From: Roseburia intestinalis L1-82 | GTDB taxonomy: Bacteria > Bacillota > Clostridia > Lachnospirales > Lachnospiraceae | Length of the DNA stretch: 64,000 nucleotides | Assembly: GCF_900537995.1 (NCBI RefSeq) | Contig: NZ_LR027880.1 | Coordinates: forward strand, 1,248,001-1,312,000 | Direction of reading: 5' to 3' | In this document: piece after piece, positions 35,050 to 43,936 of the stretch | How positions within the stretch are numbered: position 1 is the first letter of the stretch | How the letters are laid out: the number at the start of each line of letters is the position of its first letter | Position numbers and translations under genes: made by a program | Notes under the pieces: generated by a model | The model's database searches: none | What the model saw: the letters and a program-made list of their open reading frames with translations, nothing else | What the model was told of the DNA's origin: nothing

Positions 35050-36749
35050 GTGGACCTGTGGCACCGAAAGATCCGGAAAAAGACAGATCTTATTTTTACA
35101 TTATGAAAGAAAAAGAAACCTTTGGCTCGCTCCAGACGCAGGGGGAGTATCAGGGCAGGGGAGTCCAGTTTATCTACGAGAGTGATGGAAGGCTTGAAAG
35201 CAGTGCGGAAGTGACCGGTGAGGTCTGTGATGAAGAAATTTTAAAGAAACTTGGCACGGTGGAGGGCTTTAAAAGCCTGGTGCACAGCATCGGTATATCC
35301 GTGGAGATGGAACATAGCAGAGAACCGGTCACATTTGTATTTCAGATGTACGGGAAAGAGGATCTCTACGGCGGCGGAACGCTCATAGAAACAGAACTGC
35401 GTGGGGATGGCGCAGAAGTCAGGATCACGCTTGATACGGTAAAGTGGAAAACAGATGATGATGTGCCGGGGCAGATCCGGTTTGTCTTTGAGACGCCGGA
35501 ACAGTCTGCAAGGGTCAATGTCCGTTTCTTTTTAAAGGATGGATTTTTCGTACCAAAGCCGCAGGAAGAGCGCGTGGTGGATATGGAATCCCACGGATAT
35601 CAGGAAATGATAGAGCGGTCACTCCTTTCTATGGGAGATGCGGGCAGGATCAGAAGAGTCGTAGAAAAAGCGCGGGCTGGGGAGCCGGTAACCATAGCAT
35701 ATATAGGAGGATCCATCACGCAGGGAGCCGGGGCAGTTCCGCTTCACACACAGTGCTACGCATACCGGTTCTGGAAGGCATTTGCCGGAAAATACGGAAA
35801 AAATAACAATGTGAAACTGATAAAAGCGGGAGTGGGCGGAACCCCGTCGGAGCTTGGGATGATCCGTTTTGAGAGGGATGTCCTGCGGGATGGAAAAGAA
35901 AAGCCGGATCTGGTAGTCGTGGAATTTGCAGTAAATGACGAGGGGGATGAGACAAAGGGCAGGTGTTATGAGAGCCTTGTAACAAAAATTTTATCCATGC
36001 CGGATGCACCGGCTGTCCTGTTATTGTTTGCTGTTTTTGCAAATGACTGGAATTTACAGGAACGCCTTGCTCCGGTGGGAGAGCGGTATCAGCTCCCGAT
36101 GGTAAGCATCCGGGATGCCGTGACACCGCAGTTTCGGCAGACAAAGGACAGAGTTGTTTCAAAAAATCAGTTCTTTTATGATGCGTTTCACCCGACAAAT
36201 CTGGGACATAAAATCATGGCAGACTGTCTGATGTATCTGATTGACCGGGCAGTCTGTGAGCCTGATATTTTAAGAAGAATGCATGAAAAACCGGTTTATG
36301 GGGATGAATTTGCGCAAGTGAAATTATTAGACCGCAGAGACGGCTATGAACGTGCGAAGATCTGCTGTGGCGCATTTTCCGGTACAGATCAGGAATTACA
36401 GTGTGTGGAGATGGATGACAGTTTAACGCCGGTTCCTGAATTTCCGTACAATTGGCAGTATGATGGGGCAAATGGCAGATCAGAAGATGCATTCCAGATG
36501 GATATCTACTGCCGGTCGCTGCTTCTCATCTTTAAAGATTCCGGAGCGGTGGACGCCGGACGGGCAGATGTGTTTGTGGACGATACCAAAGTTCTGACCG
36601 CAGATCCGCATGTGAACGGCTGGACGCACTGCAATCCGGTCATTCTTCTGGAAGAAAAAGAAAGCGGATGGCATCAGGTGAGGATTCAGATGACACCTGG
36701 GGAAGAAGAAAAGAAATTTACAATACTTGGTTTTGGCTATGTGGAATAA
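35046..36749 (+). CDS. SGNH/GDSL carbohydrate esterase, probable acetyl-xylo-oligosaccharide esterase
   Basis: A 567-residue, three-part protein. Residues about 1-190 are mainly beta. The SGNH domain follows with nucleophile S223 in YIGGSITQG, the oxyanion Gly in AGVGGTPSE, Asn in VEFAVNDEGD, and D379/H382 in YDAFHPTNLG. A C-terminal beta region (about 420-567) completes it. The domain layout resembles cytoplasmic acetyl esterases of glycan loci that bear a flanking beta-sandwich. Removing acetyl groups from imported xylo-oligosaccharides is inferred from the neighbours. Translation is coupled to GH115 by a 4-nt overlap. Confidence 0.85.
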   Translation: MSGPVAPKDPEKDRSYFYIMKEKETFGSLQTQGEYQGRGVQFIYESDGRLESSAEVTGEVCDEEILKKLGTVEGFKSLVHSIGISVEMEHSREPVTFVFQMYGKEDLYGGGTLIETELRGDGAEVRITLDTVKWKTDDDVPGQIRFVFETPEQSARVNVRFFLKDGFFVPKPQEERVVDMESHGYQEMIERSLLSMGDAGRIRRVVEKARAGEPVTIAYIGGSITQGAGAVPLHTQCYAYRFWKAFAGKYGKNNNVKLIKAGVGGTPSELGMIRFERDVLRDGKEKPDLVVVEFAVNDEGDETKGRCYESLVTKILSMPDAPAVLLLFAVFANDWNLQERLAPVGERYQLPMVSIRDAVTPQFRQTKDRVVSKNQFFYDAFHPTNLGHKIMADCLMYLIDRAVCEPDILRRMHEKPVYGDEFAQVKLLDRRDGYERAKICCGAFSGTDQELQCVEMDDSLTPVPEFPYNWQYDGANGRSEDAFQMDIYCRSLLLIFKDSGAVDAGRADVFVDDTKVLTADPHVNGWTHCNPVILLEEKESGWHQVRIQMTPGEEEKKFTILGFGYVE

Positions 36750-36827
36750 AAAAGGCATGGCTGCCTGGAAAGCAGAGAAATTTGTGTGAAAAATAAGATT
36801 TTAGAATAGTAGAAATGGAGCGATAAA

Positions 36828-38393
36828 ATGAGTATAGCAAAGAATCCGGTTCTGTCCGGTTTTTATCCAGACCCATCTATCTGTAGGGTGGGGGAAGATT
36901 ATTATATGGTAAATTCGAGTTTTGCATATTTTCCGGGGATTCCTGTGTTTCATAGCAGGGATTTAGCGCACTGGGAGCAGATCGGCAATGCGTTGGACAG
37001 GGAAGAACAGCTTCCACTGTCCGGCAGTGAGATCTCACGGGGGATCTTTGCACCGACGATCCGTTACCACGAGGGCACTTATTACATCATAACAACAAAT
37101 GTGGATCATGGTGGAAACTTTGTGATAACGGCACAGGATCCCAAAGGGCCGTGGTCAGTTCCACATTATCTGGGAGATGCGGCGGAGGGGATTGATCCGA
37201 GCCTCTTTTTTGATGAAGATGGGAAATGTTATTATGTCGGGACAAGACCGAATCCGTCCGGGGTCAGACACAATGGTGACTGGGAGATCTGGATAGAGGA
37301 GCTGGATCTTCATGCAATGTGCTTAAAAGGTGCGGGGACGGCGGTCTGGAAAGGTGCATTAAAAGATTGTATCTGGCCGGAGGGACCGCACCTTTACAAA
37401 AAAGACGGCTGGTATTATCTGATGATCGCAGAAGGCGGTACGGGACCGGAACACAGCATCAGTATCGCAAGAAGCAGGTCGTTAAGAGAATGGTTCTGTG
37501 GATGCAAGAGAAATCCAATTTTCACGCACCGCAATCTTGGCAGGGATTATCCGGTGATCTATGCAGGACACGGAGATCTTGTGGATGATGCAGACGGAAA
37601 CTGGTATGTCGTCATGCTTGCATCGAGGCCATGTGAGGGACACTGTAGTATTGGCAGGGAAACTTTTCTGGCAAAAGTGGAATGGGAGGACGGATGGCCC
37701 GTCATCAATCCGGGGATTGGACATCTGACAGAGAAAACAGAACTTCCGATCGGTGAGTATCGCCTGGAAAAGGAAGTGACCCATGCGGATTTTATTACAT
37801 TTGATCAGAAAAAAATAGATGACAGACTCCTGTCGCTGCAGAGAAGGGATGAAAATACATATTCACTGATCGAGAGAAAAGGTTTTCTCAGGATGTATCT
37901 GAAAAAACAGAAACTTACAGAGAAAACGGACGCGCAGTATTTCGGGCTGCGGCAGAAAGATTATGATTTTACATTTTCGGCATGCATGGAATTTGATGCG
38001 GAGCGGGAAAATGAACAGGCGGGGATCGTCTGCTATCAGAATCATGCAAATCATCTTTCGATGCGCATCTGCGGTGGAAAAGAGAAGAGAAAGCTGCAGG
38101 TAATCGCACATATAACAGAAAACGATACGCTGCTTGCGGAAGAAGAAATCAATGCAAAAGGAATGCTGGAACTGTATTTGAAGGCAGCAGGACAGAGGGC
38201 AGAATTTTTTGTCAGAGATGAGGAAGGAAAGGTATTAAAACTCATTAAAGACGTGAGCCTGCTGCCGTACAGTACAGAGGAAGCAGGGGGATTTGTGGGC
38301 TGCACGCTCGGTGTGTATGCGTCTTCAAACGGTGAAATATCGGATCGTTTTGCGGATGTAGCATGGATTTCGTATGAGGGAATACCGGGTTGA
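36828..38393 (+). CDS. GH43 beta-xylosidase/alpha-L-arabinofuranosidase
   Basis: A 521-residue GH43 enzyme without signal peptide. The five-bladed propeller shows D15 in GFYPDPSICR (base), Asp in EGIDPSLFFD and Glu in IWPEGPHLY (acid). The C-terminal domain (about 330-521) is the beta-sandwich common in xylosidase and arabinofuranosidase members. It would remove non-reducing xylose or arabinose side groups. It lies 78 nt after the esterase gene, probably as the last enzyme of the xylan operon. Sequence alone does not decide between the two activities. Confidence 0.92.
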   Translation: MSIAKNPVLSGFYPDPSICRVGEDYYMVNSSFAYFPGIPVFHSRDLAHWEQIGNALDREEQLPLSGSEISRGIFAPTIRYHEGTYYIITTNVDHGGNFVITAQDPKGPWSVPHYLGDAAEGIDPSLFFDEDGKCYYVGTRPNPSGVRHNGDWEIWIEELDLHAMCLKGAGTAVWKGALKDCIWPEGPHLYKKDGWYYLMIAEGGTGPEHSISIARSRSLREWFCGCKRNPIFTHRNLGRDYPVIYAGHGDLVDDADGNWYVVMLASRPCEGHCSIGRETFLAKVEWEDGWPVINPGIGHLTEKTELPIGEYRLEKEVTHADFITFDQKKIDDRLLSLQRRDENTYSLIERKGFLRMYLKKQKLTEKTDAQYFGLRQKDYDFTFSACMEFDAERENEQAGIVCYQNHANHLSMRICGGKEKRKLQVIAHITENDTLLAEEEINAKGMLELYLKAAGQRAEFFVRDEEGKVLKLIKDVSLLPYSTEEAGGFVGCTLGVYASSNGEISDRFADVAWISYEGIPG

Positions 38394-38421
38394 TGCCGGG
38401 AAAAAATAGAAAAAAATAGGA

Positions 38422-38471
38422 TTGATTTTTGCCCCTGTTTGTACAATAATAAACTTAGTTGCGCAACTAAG
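38422..38471 (+). promoter_or_regulatory. lacI-type regulator promoter with 18-bp palindromic operator
   Basis: TTGATT (38422-38427) and AATAAT (38445-38450) with a 17-bp spacer. CTTAGTTGCGCAACTAAG at 38454-38471 is a perfect 18-bp palindrome right after the -10. Its core TTGCGCA is shared with the sites at 21393, 39852 and 40000, so self-repression by the LacI protein is likely. Confidence 0.7.
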
Positions 38472-38497
38472 CGCAAAAAAGCGAGGAATGAGAGTTT

Positions 38498-39511
38498 ATG
38501 GATAAGGGGTTAGAAAAGAATATTACGATTGCGGACGTGGCGGAGGCGCTTGGAGTATCGAAGACAACCGTGTCACGTGCAATTTCCGGTAAAGGTCGTA
38601 TTGGCAGGGAGACAAGAGAGCGCGTGCTCGCCTACATAGAAGAACATGATTATAAGCCGAATGTCATTGCGAAAGGGCTTGCGCAGTCTAAAACTTATAA
38701 TATCTGTGTGGTCATGCCGGGGGAGTATGATGTTGTGGATCTTACATTTTTTCAGGAATGTCTGTTTGGGATACAGGAGATTGCGGGCAGCATGGAATAT
38801 GATATCCTGCTTTCTATCTGCAGGAAAAACGATATATCTTCTCTTGAGCGTATCATAGCAAACCATAAAGTGGACGGTGTGATCCTGATGCGCACTTTTG
38901 TGGAAGATGAACAGATCGATTTTCTGCAGACAAAAAATGTACCGTTTGTCACGATCGGAAGTACCAGTGCCAATTACAAAGGCGTGATTCAGATCGATCA
39001 CAATCACAAGAGTGCATGCAAAGAGCTTACATCGATCATTTTGATGAAGCAGATGGACAAAATTGCACTGATCGGCGGCAATGAAGAGCATGTGGTTACA
39101 CAGAGCCGTCTGCGGGGATTTCGTGAGGCATATGCGAAGATGGGGAAAACGTTAGATGAGGATCTGATGTTTTTAAGCCAGGATAACCAGGTTCTGGTGG
39201 AAAAGGCAGTCAAGGAAGCATTAAACAGACAGGCAGACTGTATCCTCTGTATGGATGACGCTGTCTGCAGCCGTGTTTTAAAGACACTGCGCCAGCAGCA
39301 TGTCAAAGTGCCGGAAGATGTCCGGGTGGCATCGTTTTATAACAGCATGGTACTTGAAAACAATGTTCCCTCGATCACATCGCTTTCATTTGATGCAAAG
39401 GAACTCGGCATGGTGGCATGCCGTACACTGCTTGATCTGACGGAGGGACTTGAGGTGAAAGAGCGCACATTGCTTCCGTATGAGGTGGTGCTGAAGGAAT
39501 CGACGAAATAA
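38498..39511 (+). CDS. LacI-family transcriptional regulator
   Basis: A 337-residue regulator. The N-terminal helix-turn-helix and hinge are ITIADVAEALGVSKTTVSRA and YKPNVIAKGLAQSK. A periplasmic-binding-like sensor domain (about 60-335) would bind a sugar effector. It stands between the xylan and galactan operons. The palindrome in its promoter and related sites at the GH42 and galactan importer promoters suggest that it represses the galactan set and itself; control of the xylan genes is left to the two-component pair. A strong terminator follows. Confidence 0.93.
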   Translation: MDKGLEKNITIADVAEALGVSKTTVSRAISGKGRIGRETRERVLAYIEEHDYKPNVIAKGLAQSKTYNICVVMPGEYDVVDLTFFQECLFGIQEIAGSMEYDILLSICRKNDISSLERIIANHKVDGVILMRTFVEDEQIDFLQTKNVPFVTIGSTSANYKGVIQIDHNHKSACKELTSIILMKQMDKIALIGGNEEHVVTQSRLRGFREAYAKMGKTLDEDLMFLSQDNQVLVEKAVKEALNRQADCILCMDDAVCSRVLKTLRQQHVKVPEDVRVASFYNSMVLENNVPSITSLSFDAKELGMVACRTLLDLTEGLEVKERTLLPYEVVLKESTK

Positions 39512-39575
39512 ATATAATCAGGAAAATACAGTTCTGAGAAAATTGAAGATCATCCTGTTGGAGAGAATAAGCAAT

Positions 39576-39617
39576 GGGCGAAACACATAGCGAATAAATG
39601 TGTTTCGCCCGTTTTTT
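39576..39617 (+). terminator. Strong terminator after the LacI gene
   Basis: GGGCGAAACACAT (39576-39588) pairs with ATGTGTTTCGCCC (39598-39610), followed by six T residues. Confidence 0.93.
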
Positions 39618-39646
39618 ATGCTGAAATTGTCGGAAATCACATGAAA

Positions 39647-39736
39647 TGGGCGAAATGATTACAATGATTACCGGAATAGCCCGCAGATCAGCGGGAATGA
39701 GGGTGAATCTGAAGCAATGTGATGGAAATTCGCCCA
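39647..39736. other. Structured non-coding stretch in the 563-bp lacI-importer spacer
   Basis: TGGGCGAA (39647-39654) can pair with TTCGCCCA (39729-39736), enclosing a second hairpin CCCGC (39680-39684)/GCGGG (39691-39695). It lies upstream of the importer promoter, so it would not be in that mRNA. It may be a read-through hairpin, a small RNA, or a paired protein-binding site. The rest of the spacer (39737-39850) is AT-rich without a recognisable gene. Confidence 0.35.
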
Positions 39737-39846
39737 AAACAAAGGAAAAGGCAGGAAAATCCCTGATTCAAAAAATATCAAAAACGAGCCAAAATATCCA
39801 TAAAAAGATGATATAAGAATTGAAAATGCACGGAAAATCAATAGTT

Positions 39847-39862
39847 AACGGTTGCGCAAAAG
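39847..39862 (+). promoter_or_regulatory. Upstream LacI-type operator candidate
   Basis: AACGGTTGCGCAAAAG holds the 8-bp palindrome TTGCGCAA (39852-39859). It lies about 100 bp before the importer promoter, a distance compatible with repression by looping to the site at 39991. Confidence 0.5.
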
Positions 39863-39951
39863 TCGAATTTGAAAAAAATAAAAGAAAAAATAGAAGATGA
39901 TATTGTGCAAAATGGCTAAAAAATGGTCGGATTTATTATAAAATGTGGATA

Positions 39952-40014
39952 TTGACACAAGGATGTGACGGAGATATACTCTAACCATAGAACAACCGAT
40001 TGCGCATAGCGCAA
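39952..40014 (+). promoter_or_regulatory. Galactan importer promoter and main LacI-type operator
   Basis: TTGACA (39952-39957) and TATACT (39975-39980) with a 17-bp spacer form a near-consensus promoter. AACAACCGATTGCGCAT (39991-40007) follows and is identical in 16 of 17 bases to the site at the GH42 promoter. TTGCGC-ATA-GCGCAA (40000-40014) adds a second inverted half. An operator just after the start site fits repression. Confidence 0.8.
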
Positions 40015-40074
40015 CACGAAAAAGTGTTCTAAAAGAACAATTTTTTCTATCAAGGAAAAGGGAGGAATTTTCAA

Positions 40075-41421
40075 ATGAAGAAAAAAGTCATCAGCACAGT
40101 ATTATGTGCAGCAATGGTAGCATCCATGTTTGCAGGATGTGGAAACAAAGCAGCCGATAACAGCAGCGCAGCAGACAATAGTGCAGCAGACAACAGCGCA
40201 GCAGAGAGCACAAACAGTGCAGCAGCAACAGAGACAGGTGATGCTGCAGATAATGCAGAAACAGCTTCCGGTGATGCAATCGCAAATCTGATCGCATCTA
40301 CAGATGGAACCGTAGATATCCAGCTCTGGTGTTCAGAACTTGAGGCTTATCAGAACGTTATGAAAGAGCTGACAGACAAATTTAAAGAGCAGTACTCAGA
40401 TGTAGATTTTAACATCACGATCGGTGCTGTATCTGAGGCAGATGCAAAAGATAAGATTCTTGAGGATATCGATGCAGCAGCAGATGTATTCGTATTTGCA
40501 GATGATCAGGTAAATGATCTTGTAAATGCAGGTGCGCTTCAGGAAGTGGCAGCTACTTATACATATGATCCGAAAGAAACAAACTCAGAGGCAACTGTAG
40601 CAGCAGCTACCAAAGACGGAAAACTTTACGCTTATCCGTTAACAGCATCGAATGGTTACTTCTTATACTATGATTCAAACATCTTCTCTGAAGAGGATGT
40701 GGCTTCCTGGGAAAACCTTACAGCAAAAGCGGAAGAAGCAGGAACAAAAGTTGGCATGAATGTAGCAGATGGATGGTATCTGTATGGATTTTTCTCTGGT
40801 GCAGGCTGTGAACTTTCCATGAATGAAGATAACTCAAACAACTGTGACTGGAACTCTGAGACCGGTCTTGCAGTAGCACAGAGTATTGAGAATATCACTT
40901 CTTCCCCGGCATTTGTAAGCGTACAAGATCAGGATGCAATTACCATGTTAAATGACGGTACACTTGGCGCATATGTTTCCGGTACATGGAACACCGGATC
41001 TTTTGAAGCAAAATACGGTGACGGATATGCAGCATGTAAATTACCTACTTTCGATGTAAATGGAACAGCTACACAGATGGGATCTTATGCAGGATACAAA
41101 TTCGTAGGTGTTAACTCCCATGCTAAAAATGTTGGCTGGTCAATGCTCCTTGCTGAGTATCTCACAAATGAGGAGAGCCAGTTAGCAATTGGTAACGCTA
41201 CATCAGAGGGACCGGCTAACACAGTAGCAGCAGCTCAGATTGATTCCCCGGCACTTGCAGCACTTGCAGCGCAGTCAGAGTTTGCAGATCAGCAGGTTGT
41301 AGGCAATAATTACTGGGATCCGGCAAAGGCACTTGGACAGAACCTGGTTGACGGTGCAACAGATCTTCAGGCTGTACTTGATGATGCAGTAGCTGGTATT
41401 ACACAGCCGGTAGCTGAATAA
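40075..41421 (+). CDS. Lipoprotein sugar-binding protein (MalE-type) of the galactan importer
   Basis: A 448-residue lipoprotein with lipobox MFAGCG (C22), then a low-complexity Ala/Asn/Ser linker (about 27-60) and a MalE-like binding domain (VDIQLWCSELEAYQNVMKE onwards). It is first in an operon with MalF- and MalG-like permeases. Galacto-oligosaccharides are the inferred ligand because GH53, GH2, galK and galT follow. AGGGAGGAA precedes the ATG. A hairpin between this gene and the permease probably keeps its transcript level high. Confidence 0.92.
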   Translation: MKKKVISTVLCAAMVASMFAGCGNKAADNSSAADNSAADNSAAESTNSAAATETGDAADNAETASGDAIANLIASTDGTVDIQLWCSELEAYQNVMKELTDKFKEQYSDVDFNITIGAVSEADAKDKILEDIDAAADVFVFADDQVNDLVNAGALQEVAATYTYDPKETNSEATVAAATKDGKLYAYPLTASNGYFLYYDSNIFSEEDVASWENLTAKAEEAGTKVGMNVADGWYLYGFFSGAGCELSMNEDNSNNCDWNSETGLAVAQSIENITSSPAFVSVQDQDAITMLNDGTLGAYVSGTWNTGSFEAKYGDGYAACKLPTFDVNGTATQMGSYAGYKFVGVNSHAKNVGWSMLLAEYLTNEESQLAIGNATSEGPANTVAAAQIDSPALAALAAQSEFADQQVVGNNYWDPAKALGQNLVDGATDLQAVLDDAVAGITQPVAE

Positions 41422-41473
41422 TCAAATATCTGTAAAACTCAGATTTCCACATGGCTTTGGAATAACTTTTATG

Positions 41474-41555
41474 AGGAGGGCATTATCTCCTGCCAGACAG
41501 GACATTGCTTTCCGGCAGAGGCGGATATTTTCCTGCTGGAAACCAATGCCTTCCT
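41474..41555 (+). other. Long stem-loop between the binding-protein and permease genes
   Basis: AGGAGGGCATT (41474-41484) pairs with AATGCCTTCCT (41545-41555) with one G-U pair; inside, CTGCC (41490-41494) pairs with GGCAG (41514-41518). No T-run follows. It resembles the mRNA-stabilising hairpins that follow binding-protein genes in sugar operons. Confidence 0.75.
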
Positions 41556-41643
41556 TGTGACAGGCTATGTGAAATTTTTAAAAAGAGAAAAGTTTTTGCG
41601 ACTTAGCCAAAAATTCTCATTCACGCGCATAGGGAGTGAATCT

Positions 41644-43062
41644 ATGAAAACATTTTTAAACGCAATCAAAAAATACTTTGCCGATTTTGGGACAGCCGTG
41701 GCAAAGGGCGATATCTGGTGCAAGCTTTCACTGCTTGTTATGGGTGCAGGATACTGGGGACGGAAACAGATCGTCAAAGGTGTCTTAATAACAGCCCTTG
41801 AAGTGGTAGTGATCCTGTTTACAGGAATGTTCTCTATTAATTACATTAAGGATTTAAATACACTTGGTACCGTTCAGTATGAGTCCGTATTTGATCCGCT
41901 GACCTTGAAAAATACTGTTAATGATTACGATAACTCATTGCTGATCCTGCTATATGGTATTATTGGTGTTCTCGTAATCGTAGCATTCATATTTTTATAT
42001 ATAAGCAATTTGAAAGCTGTTTATCGGCTTCAGCTTATGAAAGAAGAGGGAGAACATGTCAATACATTTGCAGAAGATATAAAATCTCTTTTCAATGGTA
42101 AGTTTTATATCACATTGCTTACCCTGCCGAGTATCGGTGTTATTATGATGAACATTATACCGATCATTTTTATGTCCTGTGTGGCATTTACCAATTATGA
42201 TATGGATCATATGCCGCCAAACTACCTGTTTACATGGGTTGGACTTAGAAACTTTAAGAACATGTTTACAGGCGGCACCACAATCACATTCTCCTATGCA
42301 TTCGTAAGAATTCTTGCATGGACAATGATCTGGGCAGTATCGGCAACATTTACAACTTTCATCGGTGGTATTCTTTTGGCAAAGCTGATCAACCATGAAG
42401 ATACACATTTTAAAAAAATGTGGAGATCACTTTTTGTTGTGACAATCGCGATTCCACAGTTCGTAACATTGCTTCTTGTAAGCAAAATGTTCAGCGACCA
42501 CGGTATTGTAAATACATTATGTTCCAACATCGGTCTGACAGGATGGTTACAAAGTATCGGACTTGTTTCCGGAAACTATATTCCGTTTCTCTCTAAACCG
42601 GGCTGGTCTCATGCAATGATCATTCTTATTAATATCTGGGTCGGTGTTCCATATCAGATGCTTTCCGCTACCGGTATTCTGATGAATATTCCGACAGATC
42701 AGTTGGAGAGTGCACGTATCGATGGTGCAAATAAATGGCAGATCTTCTGGAAGATCACAATGCCGTATGTATTATTTATCTGTGGACCATCCCTGATTCA
42801 GAGCATTATTGCAAACATCAATAACTTTAACGTTATTTATCTGCTGACAAGTTCCAATGCAACAGCAAACATGGCATTTGCAAACTCTAATGCAAAAGAG
42901 ACAGACCTTCTCATTACATGGCTGTTTACATTGACCAACGATAACTCAAACTATAAGATGGCATCGGTAATTGGTATTATTTCATTTGCTATCTGTGCGC
43001 TTCTTACATTGCTTAGCTATACAAGAATGATCAGTGGTGATAAAGAGGAGGTGTACCAATAA
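41644..43062 (+). CDS. ABC sugar transporter permease (MalF-type)
   Basis: A 472-residue permease. Two N-terminal helices (about 45-70 and 100-125) precede the six-helix core, as in Gram-positive MalF/MalC proteins. The EAA loop is LESARIDGANKWQIFWKITM. ATG 41644 is chosen because AGGGAG lies 7 nt upstream; the frame is open to 41557 but that part falls in the stem-loop region. The stop overlaps the MalG start by one base (TAATG). Confidence 0.93.
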   Translation: MKTFLNAIKKYFADFGTAVAKGDIWCKLSLLVMGAGYWGRKQIVKGVLITALEVVVILFTGMFSINYIKDLNTLGTVQYESVFDPLTLKNTVNDYDNSLLILLYGIIGVLVIVAFIFLYISNLKAVYRLQLMKEEGEHVNTFAEDIKSLFNGKFYITLLTLPSIGVIMMNIIPIIFMSCVAFTNYDMDHMPPNYLFTWVGLRNFKNMFTGGTTITFSYAFVRILAWTMIWAVSATFTTFIGGILLAKLINHEDTHFKKMWRSLFVVTIAIPQFVTLLLVSKMFSDHGIVNTLCSNIGLTGWLQSIGLVSGNYIPFLSKPGWSHAMIILINIWVGVPYQMLSATGILMNIPTDQLESARIDGANKWQIFWKITMPYVLFICGPSLIQSIIANINNFNVIYLLTSSNATANMAFANSNAKETDLLITWLFTLTNDNSNYKMASVIGIISFAICALLTLLSYTRMISGDKEEVYQ

Positions 43063-43907
43063 TGAAAAAGAAAACATGGAAAATCATTGTGAGACATTTA
43101 GTACTTGCTCTTTTGGCAATCATCTGGCTGATTCCGATTGTATGGCTGGTTGTAACATCCCTTTCCACTACAAAGGGTGTAAGTTACCAGCACTTCTTCC
43201 CGGAACACTGGACACTGGCAAACTATCATCAACTGTTCTTCAAGACAGATACAGCAGCAAACTTCCCTGCATGGTTTAAAAATACTTTTATCGTAGCATT
43301 TTTTACCTGCATCGTTTCATCCGCTTTTGTACTGATGGTCTCTTATGCATTCAGTTGTATGAGATTCAAGGCGAGAAAACCTCTGATGAGCTTTTCTATC
43401 ATTCTTGGAATGTTCCCAGGTGTACTTTCCATGATCGCTGTTTATTTTGTCTTAAAAATGATCGGACTTACTGATTCACTTGCAGGTCTGGTTATCGTAT
43501 ATTCTGCAGGTTCGGGACTTGGGTTTTTAGTATTGAAAGGTTTCTTTGATACCATCCCGGTTTCACTGAGAGAGGCTGCCCGCTTAGAGGGTGCTTCCGA
43601 GGCAACAATTTTTGGAAAAATCATTATTCCGCTGTCAAAACCGATGATAGTATATACGATTATCAACTCTTTCCTGAATCCATGGATGGATTTTGTTCTG
43701 GCACGAATCATGATCAAGTCCAAAGAGTCCGCAGACTGGACAGTCGCGATCGGTCTTTATAACCTGTTACAGAAGACATTAATCGGAGATTACTTCGCAA
43801 TCTTCTGTGCAGGCGGTGTTATGATCGCAATCCCGATTTCAATTCTCTTCGTAGTGATGCAGAAGTTCTATGTTGAGGGTGTTACCGGTGGAGCTGTAAA
43901 AGGTTAG
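43062..43907 (+). CDS. ABC sugar transporter permease (MalG-type)
   Basis: A 281-residue permease with six helices and the EAA loop REAARLEGASEATIFGKIII. The C terminus YVEGVTGGAVKG is typical of MalG. It overlaps the MalF-like stop by one base. The importer has no ATPase in the window, which again points to a shared MsmX/UgpC-type ATPase. Confidence 0.95.
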   Translation: MKKKTWKIIVRHLVLALLAIIWLIPIVWLVVTSLSTTKGVSYQHFFPEHWTLANYHQLFFKTDTAANFPAWFKNTFIVAFFTCIVSSAFVLMVSYAFSCMRFKARKPLMSFSIILGMFPGVLSMIAVYFVLKMIGLTDSLAGLVIVYSAGSGLGFLVLKGFFDTIPVSLREAARLEGASEATIFGKIIIPLSKPMIVYTIINSFLNPWMDFVLARIMIKSKESADWTVAIGLYNLLQKTLIGDYFAIFCAGGVMIAIPISILFVVMQKFYVEGVTGGAVKG

Positions 43908-43936
43908 AAAAATATTTTTAGAGGAGAAAGAAAAAA

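Noticed and set aside
36309-36318. Further TTGCGCA LacI-type sites inside genes (for example in the esterase and lacI coding regions)
   Set aside because: The seven-base core occurs by chance in coding DNA; these sites lack the flanking AACAACCG or palindromic extension and are not near promoters.
41557-41643. A 29-residue N-terminal extension of the MalF-like permease
   Set aside because: The extension lies in and after the intercistronic stem-loop, has no ribosome site, and the ATG at 41644 has AGGGAG at proper distance.
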